NCBI GenBank assembly: GCA_035362715.1
Contig: DAOSDU010000006.1
Span: forward strand, 1-64,000
DNA length: 64,000 bases
Direction: 5' to 3'
Source of the DNA: Methanofastidiosum sp.
Lineage (GTDB): Archaea > Methanobacteriota_B > Thermococci > Methanofastidiosales > Methanofastidiosaceae
Shown: in pieces, positions 34,684 to 43,274 of the stretch
Numbering within the stretch: position 1 is the stretch's first letter
Layout of the letters: every line of letters starts with the position of its first letter
Notes under the pieces: generated by a model
Seen by the model: the letters and a program-made list of their open reading frames with translations, nothing else
Database searches by the model: none
Told to the model about the DNA's origin: nothing
Translations under genes and position numbers: made by a program

Positions 34684-35988
34684 ATGTTCGAACGCTTGAG
34701 GGGTACAAGGGACTTTCTTCCAAATGAAATGGCTGCAAGAAAGAAAGTATTTTCATCGATAAAAAAAAGTGTCGAAGAATTTGGATTTTTTGAAACAGAT
34801 ACGCCAGCAATCGAACTATTTGATCTTTATTCCATAAAAAGCGGTGAAGAGATCATTGAAGAGCTTTATGCCTTTGAGGATAAAGGTGGCAGGATGATCT
34901 CTTTGCGCCCAGAGCTTACTCCTTCAGTTGTCAGGGTATTAGTATCTAGGGCAAAGGAGCTTTCATTTCCAGTGAAATGGTATTCAATACCAAGACTATG
35001 GAGGTATGAAAGGCCCCAGAGTGGTAGATTACGTGAGTTCTACCAGCTCAATATTGATATATTCGGCTCTGAAGACCCAAGGGCTGACACTGAAGTTATA
35101 TCGTGTGCCATAAAACTACTTTGCGACCTAGGTTTTGATGAATCAGACATAGAAGTCAGGATATCGGACAGGCGCATGCTTCAGGAATTTCTATTAGATC
35201 TTGGAATAAAAAATTACCATGATGTTCTTAAAATTATTGACAAGAGAGAAAAGATAACTGAAAGAGACTTTAAGGAAATGCTCTTGGGTATCGGTTTAGA
35301 TGATAATCAGATAAAAGAAATAGAAGTTTTTCTTAATTCAAAGGGGGGCTTGCTTAAATCTATTGAAGGTCTATCTGGGGCCTACCAAGGAGAAGGTATA
35401 TCCAAGGTCATTGATTCGCTAAAGAAGATCGCTCAAAATCTAAATGATAGAGGCTATGAAAAATTTATTACCTTTGACCCATCAATTGTGAGAGGGCTTG
35501 ACTACTACACAGGCATGGTTTTTGAGGTCCACGATAGGAAAAGGGAATTTAGAGCACTCTTTGGTGGCGGCCGATATGACAATCTTGCAGAACTTTTTGG
35601 AGGAGAACATATATCTGCCGTTGGATTTGGGATGGGCGATGCTGTCCTAGAACTCATGATGAGGAGAAAAAACATATGGCCAGAAGAAAAGGTTGAGATT
35701 GATCTCTTCATTGCAACTATTGGTGATGTTGAAAAGGAAGTTTCAAAGGCATTAACCAGTTTGAGAAATAATGGATTTAAAGTTGATTTTGACATCATGG
35801 GTAGAAATCTTTCAAATCAGATGAAGTTTGCAAACAAATTAGGTGCAAAATCTCTTTTGATTATAGGTGAAAGGGATCTAAAAGAGGGCAATGTAACGTT
35901 GCGCGACTTAAAATCCGGGGAAGAGAGCAAAGTTTCGTTGAAAGAGTTCATTTCTTCGCCATCAAAGTATTTAACGAAAGTTTTATAA
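34684..35988 (+). CDS. hisS: Histidyl-tRNA synthetase
   Basis: The N-terminus RLRGTRDFLPNEM and the class II motifs (SLRPELTPSVVRVL, YRYERPQSGRLREFYQLNIDIFG-like, GLDYYTGMVFEVHD and FGGGRYDNLAELFGG) identify HisS. The C-terminal ~90 residues are the anticodon-binding domain. At 434 residues it is full length. A GGGTG at 34673-34677 serves as ribosome binding site. Three tRNA genes follow. Confidence 0.96.
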   Translation: MFERLRGTRDFLPNEMAARKKVFSSIKKSVEEFGFFETDTPAIELFDLYSIKSGEEIIEELYAFEDKGGRMISLRPELTPSVVRVLVSRAKELSFPVKWYSIPRLWRYERPQSGRLREFYQLNIDIFGSEDPRADTEVISCAIKLLCDLGFDESDIEVRISDRRMLQEFLLDLGIKNYHDVLKIIDKREKITERDFKEMLLGIGLDDNQIKEIEVFLNSKGGLLKSIEGLSGAYQGEGISKVIDSLKKIAQNLNDRGYEKFITFDPSIVRGLDYYTGMVFEVHDRKREFRALFGGGRYDNLAELFGGEHISAVGFGMGDAVLELMMRRKNIWPEEKVEIDLFIATIGDVEKEVSKALTSLRNNGFKVDFDIMGRNLSNQMKFANKLGAKSLLIIGERDLKEGNVTLRDLKSGEESKVSLKEFISSPSKYLTKVL

Positions 35989-36013
35989 AATACTTAAAGG
36001 CTATTTTGATTAA

Positions 36014-36084
36014 GCCGGGGTTGTCGAGAGGCTCGGCCTCGGACTGCAGATCCGATCACGAGGGTTCAACTCCCTCCCCCGGCT
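36014..36084 (+). tRNA. tRNA-Cys (GCA anticodon)
   Basis: Acceptor GCCGGGG (36014-36020) pairs with CCCCGGC (36077-36083), discriminator T36084 as usual in tRNA-Cys. The anticodon loop is CTGCAGA; the T arm GAGGG-TTCAACT-CCCTC is at 36060-36076. No intron. It lies 25 bp after hisS. Confidence 0.93.
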
Positions 36085-36091
36085 TCGCAAA

Positions 36092-36236
36092 GGGGACATG
36101 GTGTAATCAGGCCATCATCATGGACTCCAGAATCCTTTCCGGATGAAAGAGAATACTGATGGCGTAATGCCGATGAAGAAATTCTGGAGTTTGATGGGGA
36201 AATCCATGGATCAGGGTTCAAATCCCTGTGTCCCCA
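36092..36236 (+). tRNA. tRNA-Trp (CCA anticodon) with a 71-nt intron
   Basis: Acceptor GGGGACA (36092-36098) pairs with TGTCCCC (36229-36235), discriminator A36236. The anticodon stem ATGGA (36120-36124) pairs with TCCAT (36203-36207) if 36131-36201 is spliced out after position 37. Anticodon CCA is at 36127-36129. The T arm is CAGGG-TTCAAAT-CCCTG. The position and the large size of the intron match other euryarchaeal tRNA-Trp genes whose intron is a box C/D guide RNA. Confidence 0.94.
36131..36201 (+). ncRNA. Box C/D guide-like RNA inside the tRNA-Trp intron
   Basis: Box-like elements occur in order: GGATGA (C-like, 36141-36146), CTGA (D', 36156-36159), CGATGA (C', 36171-36176), and TTGA (D-like, 36191-36194). 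ATTCTGGAGT (36181-36190) is an exact 10-nt complement of the anticodon region ACTCCAGAAT (36124-36133). In Haloferax the tRNA-Trp intron guides 2'-O-methylation at C34 and U39. Counting five bases from TTGA here points to C35, one off C34, so the D box or target needs care. Confidence 0.55.
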
Positions 36237-36252
36237 CTTTAAGGTTGATTTT

Positions 36253-36705
36253 ATGGGCACTTCAAATTTTACTACAATATCAAAACTTGTTAGACCTGAG
36301 AATTTGAATCATCACGGAACTCTTTTTGCCGGTGTGACTTCAATGTGGTTTGTTGAGGGGGCTTTTATCGAAGCTTCTAGAGTTTATGGGGATCCTACAA
36401 AAATTGTCTGTATCAAGGTCCATGGTATGAAATTTATTAGACCAGGAAACAATGGAGATATCGTCCAGATTGAATCAGTTTTAGCGCATGTTGGAAAAAC
36501 AAGCTTGACCATATACACAAAGATATACAAAAGACTCACAAAAGAGCAACTTGTTGATGGATTTGTAACTTTTGTCACAGTTGATGAGAAAGGAAAGTCC
36601 ATGCCACATGGAATTAACTATAAACCAAGTGGTGAAGAGGAACAAAAGCTCTGGAATGAAGTTGAGAGACTAAAACACTCTGATTCTCAAACAAAAATGA
36701 TATAG
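36253..36705 (+). CDS. Hotdog-fold acyl-CoA thioesterase (YciA/BACH-like)
   Basis: The 150-residue protein has the family core LNHHGTLFAGVTSMWFVEGAF, with the Asp/Glu-type active-site helix, then KVHGMKFIRPGNNGDIVQIE and SLTIYTKIYKR. Such enzymes hydrolyse acyl-CoA thioesters. It lies between tRNA genes, so its transcript may include tRNA-Leu, which begins 3 bp after the stop. The substrate is unknown. Confidence 0.85.
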   Translation: MGTSNFTTISKLVRPENLNHHGTLFAGVTSMWFVEGAFIEASRVYGDPTKIVCIKVHGMKFIRPGNNGDIVQIESVLAHVGKTSLTIYTKIYKRLTKEQLVDGFVTFVTVDEKGKSMPHGINYKPSGEEEQKLWNEVERLKHSDSQTKMI

Positions 36706-36708
36706 TAA

Positions 36709-36793
36709 GGAGGGATTGCCGAGCTTGGCCAAAGGCGCAGGATTCAGAGTCCTGTCATGTAGGTGTTCGTGGGTTCGAATCCCACTCCCTCCA
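36709..36793 (+). tRNA. tRNA-Leu (CAG anticodon)
   Basis: Acceptor GGAGGGA (36709-36715) pairs with TCCCTCC (36786-36792), discriminator A36793. The anticodon loop is TTCAGAG. The 85-nt length reflects the long variable arm of class II tRNAs; the T arm is GTGGG-TTCGAAT-CCCAC. No intron. Confidence 0.93.
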
Positions 36794-36817
36794 CTTATTC
36801 TAAAAAATAAAAATTTT

Positions 36818-37174
36818 TTAAAAAATTGCTAGATTTGAAAATATAGCTGCAAGTACCATAAAGGCTATGTATGCAAGTATTAGTGCTAAAAAGGCCTTTA
36901 ACCACGATGTTTCGTAGATGGATTTTACGACCCATAGAGCTACAACGAAACTAATAATTGTCCCGATAATCCCTAAAGATCCGAAAAATGATCCCAATAT
37001 AGCGCTCAATGCTATTAATACAACAACACCGAGAATTGCTTTCCAGTATGAAGAATCGTCAATTCCTGCAAATTTAGCCCCTATCCAAAGGAACAGGGCG
37101 TCTAACAATACTAGAACAACTAAGCCTATTATGCCTACGTTCCACATTCCACCTATTGCAAATGTGCCAAACAT
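36818..37174 (-). CDS. Small polytopic membrane protein
   Basis: The ~118-residue product has four hydrophobic segments with Gly/Ala-rich helices and few charges (GIDDSSYWK in the first loop). The ATG at 37174 is preferred to the GTG at 37186 because a GGGTG lies upstream. Its 3' end is convergent with tRNA-Leu. No family is recognised. Confidence 0.55.
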   Translation of the reverse strand: MFGTFAIGGMWNVGIIGLVVLVLLDALFLWIGAKFAGIDDSSYWKAILGVVVLIALSAILGSFFGSLGIIGTIISFVVALWVVKSIYETSWLKAFLALILAYIAFMVLAAIFSNLAIF

Positions 37175-37268
37175 TTTTACACCCACATTGTTGAGGATAA
37201 CAATTATATATAGCTTAGTCTATTTGAATCCAAATATCTTCAAATAATCCCATCTTATATGAGAATTT

Positions 37269-37451
37269 TTATTCTTTTAATTTCTTTGACTCTTCTCGTC
37301 CTTTTGAGATAAAGTATATTCCAGCAACAAATGATAGAGCCAAAATTACTATATCTAAAAATTCAAAATACAAAGCATTTGTAAATCTGTAATAAAGTGT
37401 AGATAAGCCTGATCCAATGCAAAGACATCCCAATAGTAGTTTGTAGTTCAT
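37269..37451 (-). CDS. 60-residue membrane protein with two helices
   Basis: Two hydrophobic segments (LLLGCLCIGSGLSTLYY, about 5-21, and FLDIVILALSFVAGIYFI, about 31-48) are followed by a charged tail (KGREESKKLKE). The charge pattern fits a small membrane protein; function is unknown. Confidence 0.45.
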   Translation of the reverse strand: MNYKLLLGCLCIGSGLSTLYYRFTNALYFEFLDIVILALSFVAGIYFISKGREESKKLKE

Positions 37452-37527
37452 ACTTTGAGTATAAATGAAAGACTTAAAATAGTTTCTATTAGGTTATTTC
37501 AGAATAACTTGAATTAGGGATCCAATT

Positions 37528-38262
37528 TTATTTTTTTAATATTAACTCGATTTCTTCCTTTCCCATGCCGGGCCTTATACTTCCAGAGTATAATATCTCA
37601 ATCATCTTTCTATCAATTTCAGAGTATCTCTGAGTTTGAGTCCACCCCTCGTAAAATATGCTGTCACGGTATTTCAAGGAATCCCTCATTAACCCTAGAG
37701 ACTGAGTTAGTTCCTCTCTTATCATATGAGACCTTTCTTCCTGAAGGAGGGTATTCTCATTAGCAATGCAGATATCACATTCGTAAATCACATTATTCCT
37801 CCATTTACAGTTAAAATACCCATAGTTTCCAGGAGCTGCATTACAGATAGAAAAATCGGATAATGGAACAAAGTTAATATCGATATTTTGATTCGTGCTA
37901 ACGATAGATAGGTTTATCTTATCACCAATAATTTCATTGATCTCTGATACTACTTGATTCAAGGCCTGGATATCCATTTCATTTGGACTTCCATTGATTT
38001 TTATCCTTATATCAGAATCCCATTTTCTTATAACCTGTATATTGTTACCATACTCAGTTCCTAGCGCAATTTCTTTGAAGTATTCAATCTCCTTGTCTGT
38101 GTAACTTGACTGAGAATTTCCATTTTCAACTGGGGCAGGTTTTGTTTCTTCTATGTATAAACAACAAGCAGAAACTAATAAAACAAGAAAAACTATTGGA
38201 AAGATAATTTTATTTCTGGTCACGAAAAATAATATCGGTTGTGATATATAATGATTTCTCAT
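37528..38262 (-). CDS. DUF2927-type lipoprotein or membrane-anchored protein
   Basis: A hydrophobic N-terminal segment (FPIVFLVLLVSACC, about 21-34) with a possible lipobox cysteine is followed by an extracytoplasmic domain. The part RSHMIREELTQSLGLMRDSLKYRDSIFYEGW resembles the DUF2927 signature, which recalls a degenerate zincin helix with a His and two Glu. There are also several cysteine residues, including CDIC. A protease-like role is only a suggestion. Confidence 0.65.
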   Translation of the reverse strand: MRNHYISQPILFFVTRNKIIFPIVFLVLLVSACCLYIEETKPAPVENGNSQSSYTDKEIEYFKEIALGTEYGNNIQVIRKWDSDIRIKINGSPNEMDIQALNQVVSEINEIIGDKINLSIVSTNQNIDINFVPLSDFSICNAAPGNYGYFNCKWRNNVIYECDICIANENTLLQEERSHMIREELTQSLGLMRDSLKYRDSIFYEGWTQTQRYSEIDRKMIEILYSGSIRPGMGKEEIELILKK

Positions 38263-38319
38263 ATAGCCTAATCAAGACATAAGATTAATAAACTATTATT
38301 AGAATTAAGATTGACTAAT

Positions 38320-38628
38320 ATGAATAAAGATATACCTCGCGACGCCATAAAGAATCTGCTTTTTGAGATTATATGCGCTATAGATTCATCAGAGTACCAG
38401 ATCTCAATTAAGGAGATAGAAGATCAGATAGAAGCAGGAAAAATTATGGAGTTTCTAGGAAAACGTATATCCATCGTGCAACTTACAAGTAGCGAGTATG
38501 AATTGATTAATGAGGAGTTGAAAAACCTCTTAGATGTCGCAAGACCTAATATAGAGCGTTATTGGGGCATGAAGAATTCTGGATTGTGCTTTCTTGCATC
38601 ACTTATAATAGAAGAGTTTTGGAATTAA
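38320..38628 (+). CDS. Hypothetical helical protein
   Basis: The ~102-residue product has a helical, acidic composition and two Cys residues. It is divergent from the DUF2927 gene with an AT-rich shared promoter. The ATG at 38320 is preferred to the TTG at 38311. I recognise no family. Confidence 0.45.
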   Translation: MNKDIPRDAIKNLLFEIICAIDSSEYQISIKEIEDQIEAGKIMEFLGKRISIVQLTSSEYELINEELKNLLDVARPNIERYWGMKNSGLCFLASLIIEEFWN

Positions 38629-38629
38629 A

Positions 38630-38749
38630 TCATCTCTGCTTTTTACCTTTCTTTTTATAAAAATAGATTATCCCGACAAATAGTACTATAGGTATTGATA
38701 TCCTAAATACAAGTGCAATAATAAAAGTCTGAAGGGGTGTTAATTCCAT
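38630..38749 (-). CDS. 39-residue single-span membrane protein at the end of the malonate cluster
   Basis: The frame encodes MELTPLQ, a hydrophobic helix (about 8-31, TFIIALVFRISIPIVLFVGI) and a basic tail (KKKGKKQR), so N-out/C-in topology is likely. It starts 9 bp after the mdcB stop, with GAGGG at 8-12 bases upstream of the ATG, so it belongs to the operon. It may stabilise a membrane complex, as OadG-type subunits do, or partner a transporter. No family is recognised. Confidence 0.55.
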   Translation of the reverse strand: MELTPLQTFIIALVFRISIPIVLFVGIIYFYKKKGKKQR

Positions 38750-38758
38750 ATTTGTCCC

Positions 38759-39610
38759 TCACATCTCTTTACTAAGGAAGTAAAAGAATAATGTTGCGCT
38801 CAATAGGTCTGCGGCGCCGCCTGGGCTAATATTTTTTTTGAGAAAATCCATTTCAAGATCTAATATCTTTGACATCCCAGTAGTCGTTAAAACTCCGCCC
38901 ACCTTTACTATTTCATCTGCTTTTTTCTGGATATCATAGTATGCTTCGATGCCGTTTCTTGAGATAATGTTTGTGTCTTCAGCTTTTGACATTATGGCAA
39001 TAAGTGCGTGAAGTGAAGACTTGTTTAAGTCTTGAGTTTTCTCATACACTTTTTTGAATTCGGGCAGGCCAAGTTCCATAACTGTTGGGAGTCCTTTTTC
39101 TACTTCCCCCCTAATACCTGCGATGCCATGTTTGACAAATGTATTTTCGCCCTTTGAAAGAGTTTTTTTACCTTTCTTGATTGATCCAAGTTCTTTTTCA
39201 GTTATTCCGGAAGTTATCTTTGAAACTGAAGATGAAACATTTTTTGGGGAGAGTCTCCTTTTGTTCAATAAATGGCCCGATGCGCCAAGTATCAGATAAA
39301 AAAGGAATATGAGGCCTTTTTGAGTGTTGACGCCGTTTGTTACTTCAAACATCCTCTCTTCAACTTCCAGCCCTAGTTTTCTTAAAGGTGGAAGCATCTT
39401 CTGTATATCCCCTTTATAATTATAACCAAAGTGGGATACCTCCTTAAAGCCCTGGCTCAGTACAGCTGTGCTCTTCAAGAAAAGTGTAAAGTCCATGTCC
39501 CTGTGAGCCCCTGACGAAAAAGGTGTAACAAGACCGGGTTTTGGGTGCGTAGATACCTCTAAAAGGATGCTCCTAGTTGCAAGTTCCCCCAGTAAGTCTA
39601 CTTTTTTCAT
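38759..39610 (-). CDS. mdcB: Triphosphoribosyl-dephospho-CoA synthase (MdcB/CitG/MadG family)
   Basis: ATRSILLEVSTHPKPGLVTPFSSGAHRDMDFTLF contains the family's conserved STHPKPGLV and HRDMD motifs. The enzyme makes the precursor of the 2'-(5''-phosphoribosyl)-3'-dephospho-CoA group of malonate decarboxylase ACP. At 283 residues it has the family length. Its ATG overlaps the mdcG stop by 4 bp. Confidence 0.9.
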   Translation of the reverse strand: MKKVDLLGELATRSILLEVSTHPKPGLVTPFSSGAHRDMDFTLFLKSTAVLSQGFKEVSHFGYNYKGDIQKMLPPLRKLGLEVEERMFEVTNGVNTQKGLIFLFYLILGASGHLLNKRRLSPKNVSSSVSKITSGITEKELGSIKKGKKTLSKGENTFVKHGIAGIRGEVEKGLPTVMELGLPEFKKVYEKTQDLNKSSLHALIAIMSKAEDTNIISRNGIEAYYDIQKKADEIVKVGGVLTTTGMSKILDLEMDFLKKNISPGGAADLLSATLFFYFLSKEM

Positions 39611-40254
39611 AAATATGCCTCTATGCTCTCTCTATCTATCAATATAACGTCTCTTAATCCTTTCCCAAGCAGTGTATCGCTTTCAGATGCATACTCTTTA
39701 AGGTTTATGCCATAACCGGACCTAAGATGAATTTCAACATCAATCTTAATCCTCATTTTAGACTCAATCTCGTTGCACAAAGCTAAGAGACCAATAAGCT
39801 CATCTGGAGCGCAGTTTTTTACAATTAGATCCAAGTCGGACTTGTCATGGGTGTAAGGTAATCCCGTGATAATTTCAAGGGATGTTGAACCCCAAACACC
39901 TACCTTAAATTCATTTTTTACGTGGTATAATGCGGACAGTGCAGGTGTTCTTGATTGAAATTTGAAATTTGTAATTTCATAGGGAGTTACTAGCTTTGTA
40001 ATTTTATTTCCAGAAACAGATGATCCGAATCTAAGCCTTCTCCCATTTTCTGTATAGGGATAAACAAAGCCAATGAAGACCGTTTCTTTTTCAGAATAGT
40101 AGTTATCTCCTTGAGTGACATCAATCTCTTCTCGCCTTACAATTCCAGGGAGGATATTCTGAAGTATAAGTTTTTTAAACTCCTCATTTTGAATTGTTGA
40201 GGTATCTATCTGTTTCCAGTCGGAAAACACCAGATCATGCCTATGAAAAATCAT
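39607..40254 (-). CDS. mdcG: Malonate decarboxylase holo-ACP synthase (MdcG)
   Basis: The N-terminal FHRHDLVFSDW and the later block VWGSTSLEIITGLPYTHDKSDLDLIV, with the nucleotidyltransferase-like DxD (SDLDL), match MdcG. It attaches the phosphoribosyl-dephospho-CoA group to MdcC. The length is about 215 residues. It is translationally coupled to mdcB and lies 8 bp after the ligase gene. Confidence 0.88.
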   Translation of the reverse strand: MIFHRHDLVFSDWKQIDTSTIQNEEFKKLILQNILPGIVRREEIDVTQGDNYYSEKETVFIGFVYPYTENGRRLRFGSSVSGNKITKLVTPYEITNFKFQSRTPALSALYHVKNEFKVGVWGSTSLEIITGLPYTHDKSDLDLIVKNCAPDELIGLLALCNEIESKMRIKIDVEIHLRSGYGINLKEYASESDTLLGKGLRDVILIDRESIEAYL

Positions 40255-40262
40255 GTTTGGAT

Positions 40263-41381
40263 TTACCTATCCTTGACCCAGCATGGATCCTTAACGCTTA
40301 AAGTTTGGTAGTCAAGCTGTGCCTGAACAAGTAGGTCAAACATCTTTGTCTTAACAGGCCCTTCTATGATTACTGGCTCGTTGTTCTCTTCATAACCTTT
40401 CGGGATTATTGAAGGTTTAAGTTCTAGGACTGTCCTATTGGAGTTTAAGATAACATCCTCGGGGACTTTTGCTACCTTGGATTTTATTCTCAAAATGCTT
40501 CGGCATGCCCTTTCAATTGTTTGTTTCGCATTTAGTGTTGTTTCTCTAACGTAAATTTCATAATCAGGTTGGGTTCTAGCTCTCATATAGGTGATTATCT
40601 TCCCATTTTTGTCAAGCGCATGACCAGATTCAACTACAGGAAAACTATCCCCTGTGGGAAGTCCGCCCACTACTGCTTCTTTGAAATCATGCCCCACATC
40701 AGATCTTACAAATGCAATGTCTTCCCTCACAGGATTTCCATTCATTGTTATCCACCCAAATTCTTGGGTACCGTATATATCATTGACTCTGGCACCGAGA
40801 ATGTCATGTATTAGATCAGCAGCCTCTAAATCCAAAGGTGTGCCTATGCAGTTTACTATATCCACTTTTGGGAGGTCTTCTGCAACATTTAATTTTATAG
40901 CGTCTTGTAATGAAGCTTTTAGAAATGATGATTCACCAAAAATTACATTTGGCTCCTTGTAATATAGATCCATTAGAAAAGAATCTCTGGATGATTTAGT
41001 GAGAAATGTCCATGTCACACCCAGCTCTTCCAATGCGTTTCTTGTTATTGCATTTAGTAGAGGTGGATAACAAAACATCGCTTTGTGGCCTTCTTTTACT
41101 CCTGCCATCTTTAATGCATTTTTACCTACATTTTTTCGGTATTCTTTTTCATTTGGCGTTATGCCAACTAGATTCTGCCAAGCAGTTGTTCCTGTTGTGA
41201 AGGTTATGTATGCGTAGTTTAGAGGCGTATGTACCTCTTCTATAACGTGTGCTGCAGTTGGGCCATTTATGCCCTTATCAGCAAGAGTCCTATGTTTCAT
41301 TTCATCAAAAGAAGGAACTGTAGAAAAAGTTTCAACACTATCTTTTAATTCCTCAAAATAAGGATTTGTTTTTTTTTCCAT
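40263..41381 (-). CDS. madH: ACP:acetate ligase-like adenylate-forming enzyme (MadH-like)
   Basis: The 372-residue protein has an ANL-type P-loop (YITFTTGTTAWQNLVG), DIYGTQEFGW as the acid-binding/A5 region, and similarity to PaaK-like ligases but is shorter. In Malonomonas rubra, MadH charges the thiol of the ACP prosthetic group with acetate at the cost of ATP. The location among mdc genes supports that role. GAGG lies at the ribosome binding position. Confidence 0.75.
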   Translation of the reverse strand: MEKKTNPYFEELKDSVETFSTVPSFDEMKHRTLADKGINGPTAAHVIEEVHTPLNYAYITFTTGTTAWQNLVGITPNEKEYRKNVGKNALKMAGVKEGHKAMFCYPPLLNAITRNALEELGVTWTFLTKSSRDSFLMDLYYKEPNVIFGESSFLKASLQDAIKLNVAEDLPKVDIVNCIGTPLDLEAADLIHDILGARVNDIYGTQEFGWITMNGNPVREDIAFVRSDVGHDFKEAVVGGLPTGDSFPVVESGHALDKNGKIITYMRARTQPDYEIYVRETTLNAKQTIERACRSILRIKSKVAKVPEDVILNSNRTVLELKPSIIPKGYEENNEPVIIEGPVKTKMFDLLVQAQLDYQTLSVKDPCWVKDR

Positions 41382-41423
41382 TTTAATTCCTCAAAATAAA
41401 AAAATTTAAAATAAAGGAAATTA

Positions 41424-42299
41424 TTATAATAGCTCAGGTAGGAGCTTTTCGTATTCTTCTTGCATCTTCTTGATGGCTTCCATTCTTTTTGTTCTGCCGC
41501 CTCTCTGTGCACCGACTTCTCCTCTGTGCCAAATTCCAAGCTGGTCTTCCTTACCCTGCTTTTTAAGCTCTCTAATTTCCTTTACTGTCTTGATGATAGT
41601 AGCTCTCATGTCCTCAGGTTTCTTTACCATGTCGTCTATTCCACCAAGGTCATAGAAGAATTCAGCTCCTGAAGCAAATACTGGATTTGTCTTGACAAGC
41701 TCGTTTAGCCGCTCTAGGGGTATCTTTGTAATAACAGCTATACTTGTTGTAGGCATGACGTGAACAATTGTTCCATATTCTTTTGGGAGTGCAAGAATTC
41801 TGTCTGAAAGAAGTCCGTGACATAAGAATCCACCACTTACCGCTCTTCCTATAATCATTCCAATTACAGGATGTCCTGCCAATCTTGCATCTTCAATAGC
41901 AAACTGGTAGGAAGCTGTTCCTTTTGTCATTCCGACAATTTCCTCTATTTTTCCTGGACTGTTTCCTGGAGTGTCTATTAATAGAATAATTGGCCTCTTC
42001 TTGTCTTTTGGCCTGTCCTTGTCTGCATTTATTGTAGCGTACATTGCCTGAGAGAATTTGTAAGCTTCTTCCATTCCTAAGATTCCGCTGTAAACAACTC
42101 TAAATCTGGGATTTGGTCTCCTTGAGTTATTTGCGAGAACTGAGCATACTTCTCCGTCTAGCATTGCCTGGCCCACCATTACTGGAGGTGCAAGCTCTGC
42201 ATCTAGATGAGTAGTTCCAATAACATTTTCTTGGAATGAATCCTTGTCAAATATCATCTGGATTGCTTCTTCTGTCTTTCCGATTAGTGATGTTACCAT
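41424..42299 (-). CDS. mdcE: Malonate decarboxylase gamma subunit (MdcE/MadD), carboxyltransferase C-half
   Basis: Crotonase-like motifs PIILLIDTPGNSPGKIEE, GMIIGRAVSGGFLCHGLLSDR and MPTTSIAVITKIPLERLNEL match the family. It forms the carboxyltransferase pair with the subunit encoded immediately before it (no intergenic base; GGAGG lies at the end of the upstream gene). Confidence 0.9.
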   Translation of the reverse strand: MVTSLIGKTEEAIQMIFDKDSFQENVIGTTHLDAELAPPVMVGQAMLDGEVCSVLANNSRRPNPRFRVVYSGILGMEEAYKFSQAMYATINADKDRPKDKKRPIILLIDTPGNSPGKIEEIVGMTKGTASYQFAIEDARLAGHPVIGMIIGRAVSGGFLCHGLLSDRILALPKEYGTIVHVMPTTSIAVITKIPLERLNELVKTNPVFASGAEFFYDLGGIDDMVKKPEDMRATIIKTVKEIRELKKQGKEDQLGIWHRGEVGAQRGGRTKRMEAIKKMQEEYEKLLPELL

Positions 42300-43265
42300 T
42301 TAAATCCTCCTTGGCCTTCTTTTTACAACTGAAAGAAACTTTTCCTGGGGCATCTCTGGGATCTGGTCAACGTTTTCGTTTCCATAAATTTTCCAGAGGT
42401 CCTTTGAGTCCTTTATTTTCTTTTCAGCAGCTAGTTTCACTACTTCAAGATTTTCTTCAACAAGCTGTGGTGAACCAACTTTTCTTGTCTTAGAAATCTT
42501 ACTCATAGGTTCATCGACAATGTTGACAATTGTGTCTCTGAATGTACCAATTGTATCTTTTATTAAGTAGTCAACATCTCCTAGGATGTATTTTGACCTT
42601 GCGCCCATTGTCCTCCATATGAGGGCTCTGTCGGATGCGTCAAATTCATCCTTTCCTACTTCCTGCTGGATAACTTCAGGACCAGTAAGTCCAATTCTTC
42701 CAAAGTCGTTTGCGATGACAACATCTGCACTTAAACAGACGAATCCCTGTGCACCATATGCACCTATTGTGCTGCCTGTTATTGCAATATAGGGTACCTT
42801 GTTTTGAAGTTCCCAAATTGTTTCCATTGATTCAGAGTGCATTAAAAGTCCAGCGTTTGCTTCGTGGAGTCTTACTCCTCCAGAGTCAAATGAGACTATG
42901 CATATTGGTTTTCTGTCGTCTGGTACTGAGCCGTATTTTTCCTTCATCTTTTCATAAGTCTTTAAGGCGAGTTTCATTGTGTAGGCCATCTTAGCTCCGT
43001 TAACTTCACCAAGTGCTCCACCAACGAACTTTCCTTCTTGGGATATTACAAATACTGGGTGTTTCTTTATCTTACCAACGCCCACAGTAATCCCATCGTC
43101 GAATTCAACAGCCTCTCCAAGAATCAATAAGTGTGGACTTGTCATTTTATCTCTTGGACCTAGAAATTCCTTGAAAGTGTCTTTATCTACCATTCCGTAA
43201 GCTCTTTCCCTAGCGGTTGCTTGGTAAAAGCTCTTACTCTGAAGATCTTCCCAATTTATTTTCAT
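42300..43265 (-). CDS. mdcD: Malonate decarboxylase beta subunit (MdcD/MadC), carboxyltransferase N-half
   Basis: The 321-residue protein has YQATARERAYGMVD, FVISQEGKFVGGALGEVNGAKM, SFDSGGVRLHEANAGLL and AITGSTIGAYGAQGFVCLSADVV, the malonate-decarboxylase carboxyltransferase pattern. It acts on malonyl-ACP. The strong ribosome binding site and tight packing place it in the operon. Confidence 0.92.
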   Translation of the reverse strand: MKINWEDLQSKSFYQATARERAYGMVDKDTFKEFLGPRDKMTSPHLLILGEAVEFDDGITVGVGKIKKHPVFVISQEGKFVGGALGEVNGAKMAYTMKLALKTYEKMKEKYGSVPDDRKPICIVSFDSGGVRLHEANAGLLMHSESMETIWELQNKVPYIAITGSTIGAYGAQGFVCLSADVVIANDFGRIGLTGPEVIQQEVGKDEFDASDRALIWRTMGARSKYILGDVDYLIKDTIGTFRDTIVNIVDEPMSKISKTRKVGSPQLVEENLEVVKLAAEKKIKDSKDLWKIYGNENVDQIPEMPQEKFLSVVKRRPRRI

Positions 43266-43274
43266 AATATCACC

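Noticed and set aside
36066..36260. Reverse-strand open frame of 64 codons
   Set aside because: It lies across tRNA-Cys and tRNA-Trp and their intron; the frame is open by chance.
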